Assembly (NCBI GenBank): GCA_018375265.1 | Contig: JAHADO010000068.1 | Coordinates: forward strand, 1 to 6,994 | Origin: Campylobacter concisus | GTDB taxonomy: Bacteria > Campylobacterota > Campylobacteria > Campylobacterales > Campylobacteraceae | DNA length: 6,994 bases | Reading direction: 5' to 3' | In this document: piece after piece, positions 6,617 to 6,994 of the stretch | Layout of the letters: each line of letters opens with the position of its first letter | Position numbering within the stretch: the first letter of the stretch is position 1 | The notes under the pieces: model-generated | What the model was told of the DNA's origin: nothing | The model's database searches: none | What the model saw: the letters and a program-made list of their open reading frames with translations, nothing else | Made by a program: the position numbers and the translations under genes

Positions 6617-6887
6617 ATAAAAGCCTTATTAAAAATTGATCTATGAGTTGAAGTGCTAAAAGCACGATGAGTGGGGCAAAGTCTATGCCGTTAAATTCTG
6701 TTTTGATGTAGCGTCTAATGAAGCTATAAATAGGATCAGTCAGTCTGTAAAGTAGCTGCACGATCGGCGAGCTAGGATCAGGCTTGACCCAGCTAATGAG
6801 AGCCGCTGCGATGACGATCCACGTATAGACCGTGATGATGAGGTGCAAAATGTTTGCGATCGCTGAAAATAGGGTAGAAAGTATCAT
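6594..6887 (-). CDS. yggT: YggT family integral membrane protein
   Basis: A 97-residue inner-membrane protein of the YGGT family. It has two hydrophobic stretches (about 2-34 and 70-95) separated by a polar loop with the family pattern: SWVKPDPSSPIVQLLYRLTDP (32-52), then RRYIK and G67-x-DFAPL. The family has one or two such repeats and this is the single-repeat form. Its molecular function is unsettled; relatives have been linked to osmotic tolerance, cell division and nucleoid or plastid organisation. The start is fixed by a strong TAGGAG just upstream. It lies 8 bases after gltX and its 3' end overlaps the slt start, so it is very likely co-transcribed and coupled with slt, suggesting an envelope role (inference). 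Confidence 0.93.
   Translation of the reverse strand: MILSTLFSAIANILHLIITVYTWIVIAAALISWVKPDPSSPIVQLLYRLTDPIYSFIRRYIKTEFNGIDFAPLIVLLALQLIDQFLIRLLFVFAASL
6624..6628 (-). promoter_or_regulatory. Ribosome binding site that decides the TTG start of slt
   Basis: TAAGG on the minus strand is followed by seven bases and then TTG at 6616. No ATG or GTG in the slt frame lies at a usable distance: upstream an in-frame TAA intervenes, and the next TTG is two codons further in. The site lies inside the yggT coding sequence, so initiation may also depend on ribosomes finishing yggT. Confidence 0.7.
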
Positions 6888-6892
6888 TTTTG

Positions 6893-6898
6893 CTCCTA
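6893..6898 (-). promoter_or_regulatory. yggT Shine-Dalgarno merged with the gltX stop codon
   Basis: The minus strand reads TAGGAG, five bases before the yggT ATG. Its first three bases are the TAG that ends gltX, so the terminating ribosome sits on the next gene's start site. This supports translational coupling of gltX and yggT. Confidence 0.75.
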
Positions 6899-6994
6899 GA
6901 TTAAAATTTTGCCTAGATCATCTTTGATGAGCGGATAGAGCTCGCTTAGCTCAGGGCCGTGAAGGTCGTTTGTAAGAAGCGCACGTAGCGGCAT
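6896..6994 (-). CDS. gltX: Glutamyl-tRNA synthetase, C-terminal end only
   Basis: Thirty-two codons remain inside the window, ending in TAG at 6896-6898; the gene begins beyond 6994. The segment starts MPLRALLTNDLHGPELSELY, which is the conserved C-terminal motif of bacterial GluRS anticodon-binding domains (compare RxxLTGxxHGPEL). The methionine at the edge is internal, not a start. GluRS charges tRNA-Glu and, in epsilonproteobacteria, usually works with GatCAB for tRNA-Gln. Many of these bacteria carry two gltX paralogues; the fragment is too short to tell which this is. Gene order matches C. jejuni Cj0845c. It is upstream of yggT by 8 bases, so it heads the gltX-yggT-slt transcript as far as can be seen. 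Confidence 0.85.
   Translation of the reverse strand: MPLRALLTNDLHGPELSELYPLIKDDLGKILI

Overview
The window is a gene-dense, conserved chromosomal segment from an epsilonproteobacterium, almost certainly Campylobacter. From memory, the gene order matches the C. jejuni Cj0837c-Cj0845c neighbourhood: unknown protein, metG, small Cys protein, fbp, mobB, opposed lipoprotein, slt, yggT, gltX. G+C sampled by eye is roughly 40%, clearly above C. jejuni. A species of the concisus/curvus/showae group is therefore more likely, but this is inference. I see no rRNA, tRNA, CRISPR array, insertion sequence, prophage or attachment site. No stretch longer than about 120 bases lacks a gene.

Right part, minus strand (6994 to 4979): the last 32 codons of gltX (glutamyl-tRNA synthetase), then yggT (small membrane protein), then slt (periplasmic lytic transglycosylase). 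The three are tightly packed. The gltX stop lies inside the yggT Shine-Dalgarno, and yggT overlaps slt by 23 bases. slt appears to start at TTG.

Centre: one plus-strand gene for a small predicted lipoprotein (4579-5058) runs head-on into slt, and the two reading frames overlap tail to tail by 80 bases. It is divergent from the left operon across a 121-base region holding two back-to-back promoter candidates.

Left part, minus strand (4457 to beyond 1): an apparent five-gene operon. In order it is mobB (molybdenum cofactor GTPase), fbp (fructose-1,6-bisphosphatase), a 72-residue Cys-rich protein of unknown role, metG (methionyl-tRNA synthetase) and an incomplete gene of unknown function whose first ~110 residues look like a Mur-ligase N-terminal domain with the ATP-binding loop lost. 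The junctions are one-base TAATG overlaps, a 15-base gap and a TAA|ATG abutment. Translation is thus probably coupled across functions that are otherwise unrelated (cofactor, gluconeogenesis, translation).

I found no clearly new multi-gene system. The observations most worth following are the Mur-like protein without a P-loop, the conserved-looking Cys-rich small protein, the lipoprotein/slt overlap, and a very strong excess of the hexamer AAATTT across all genes and frames.
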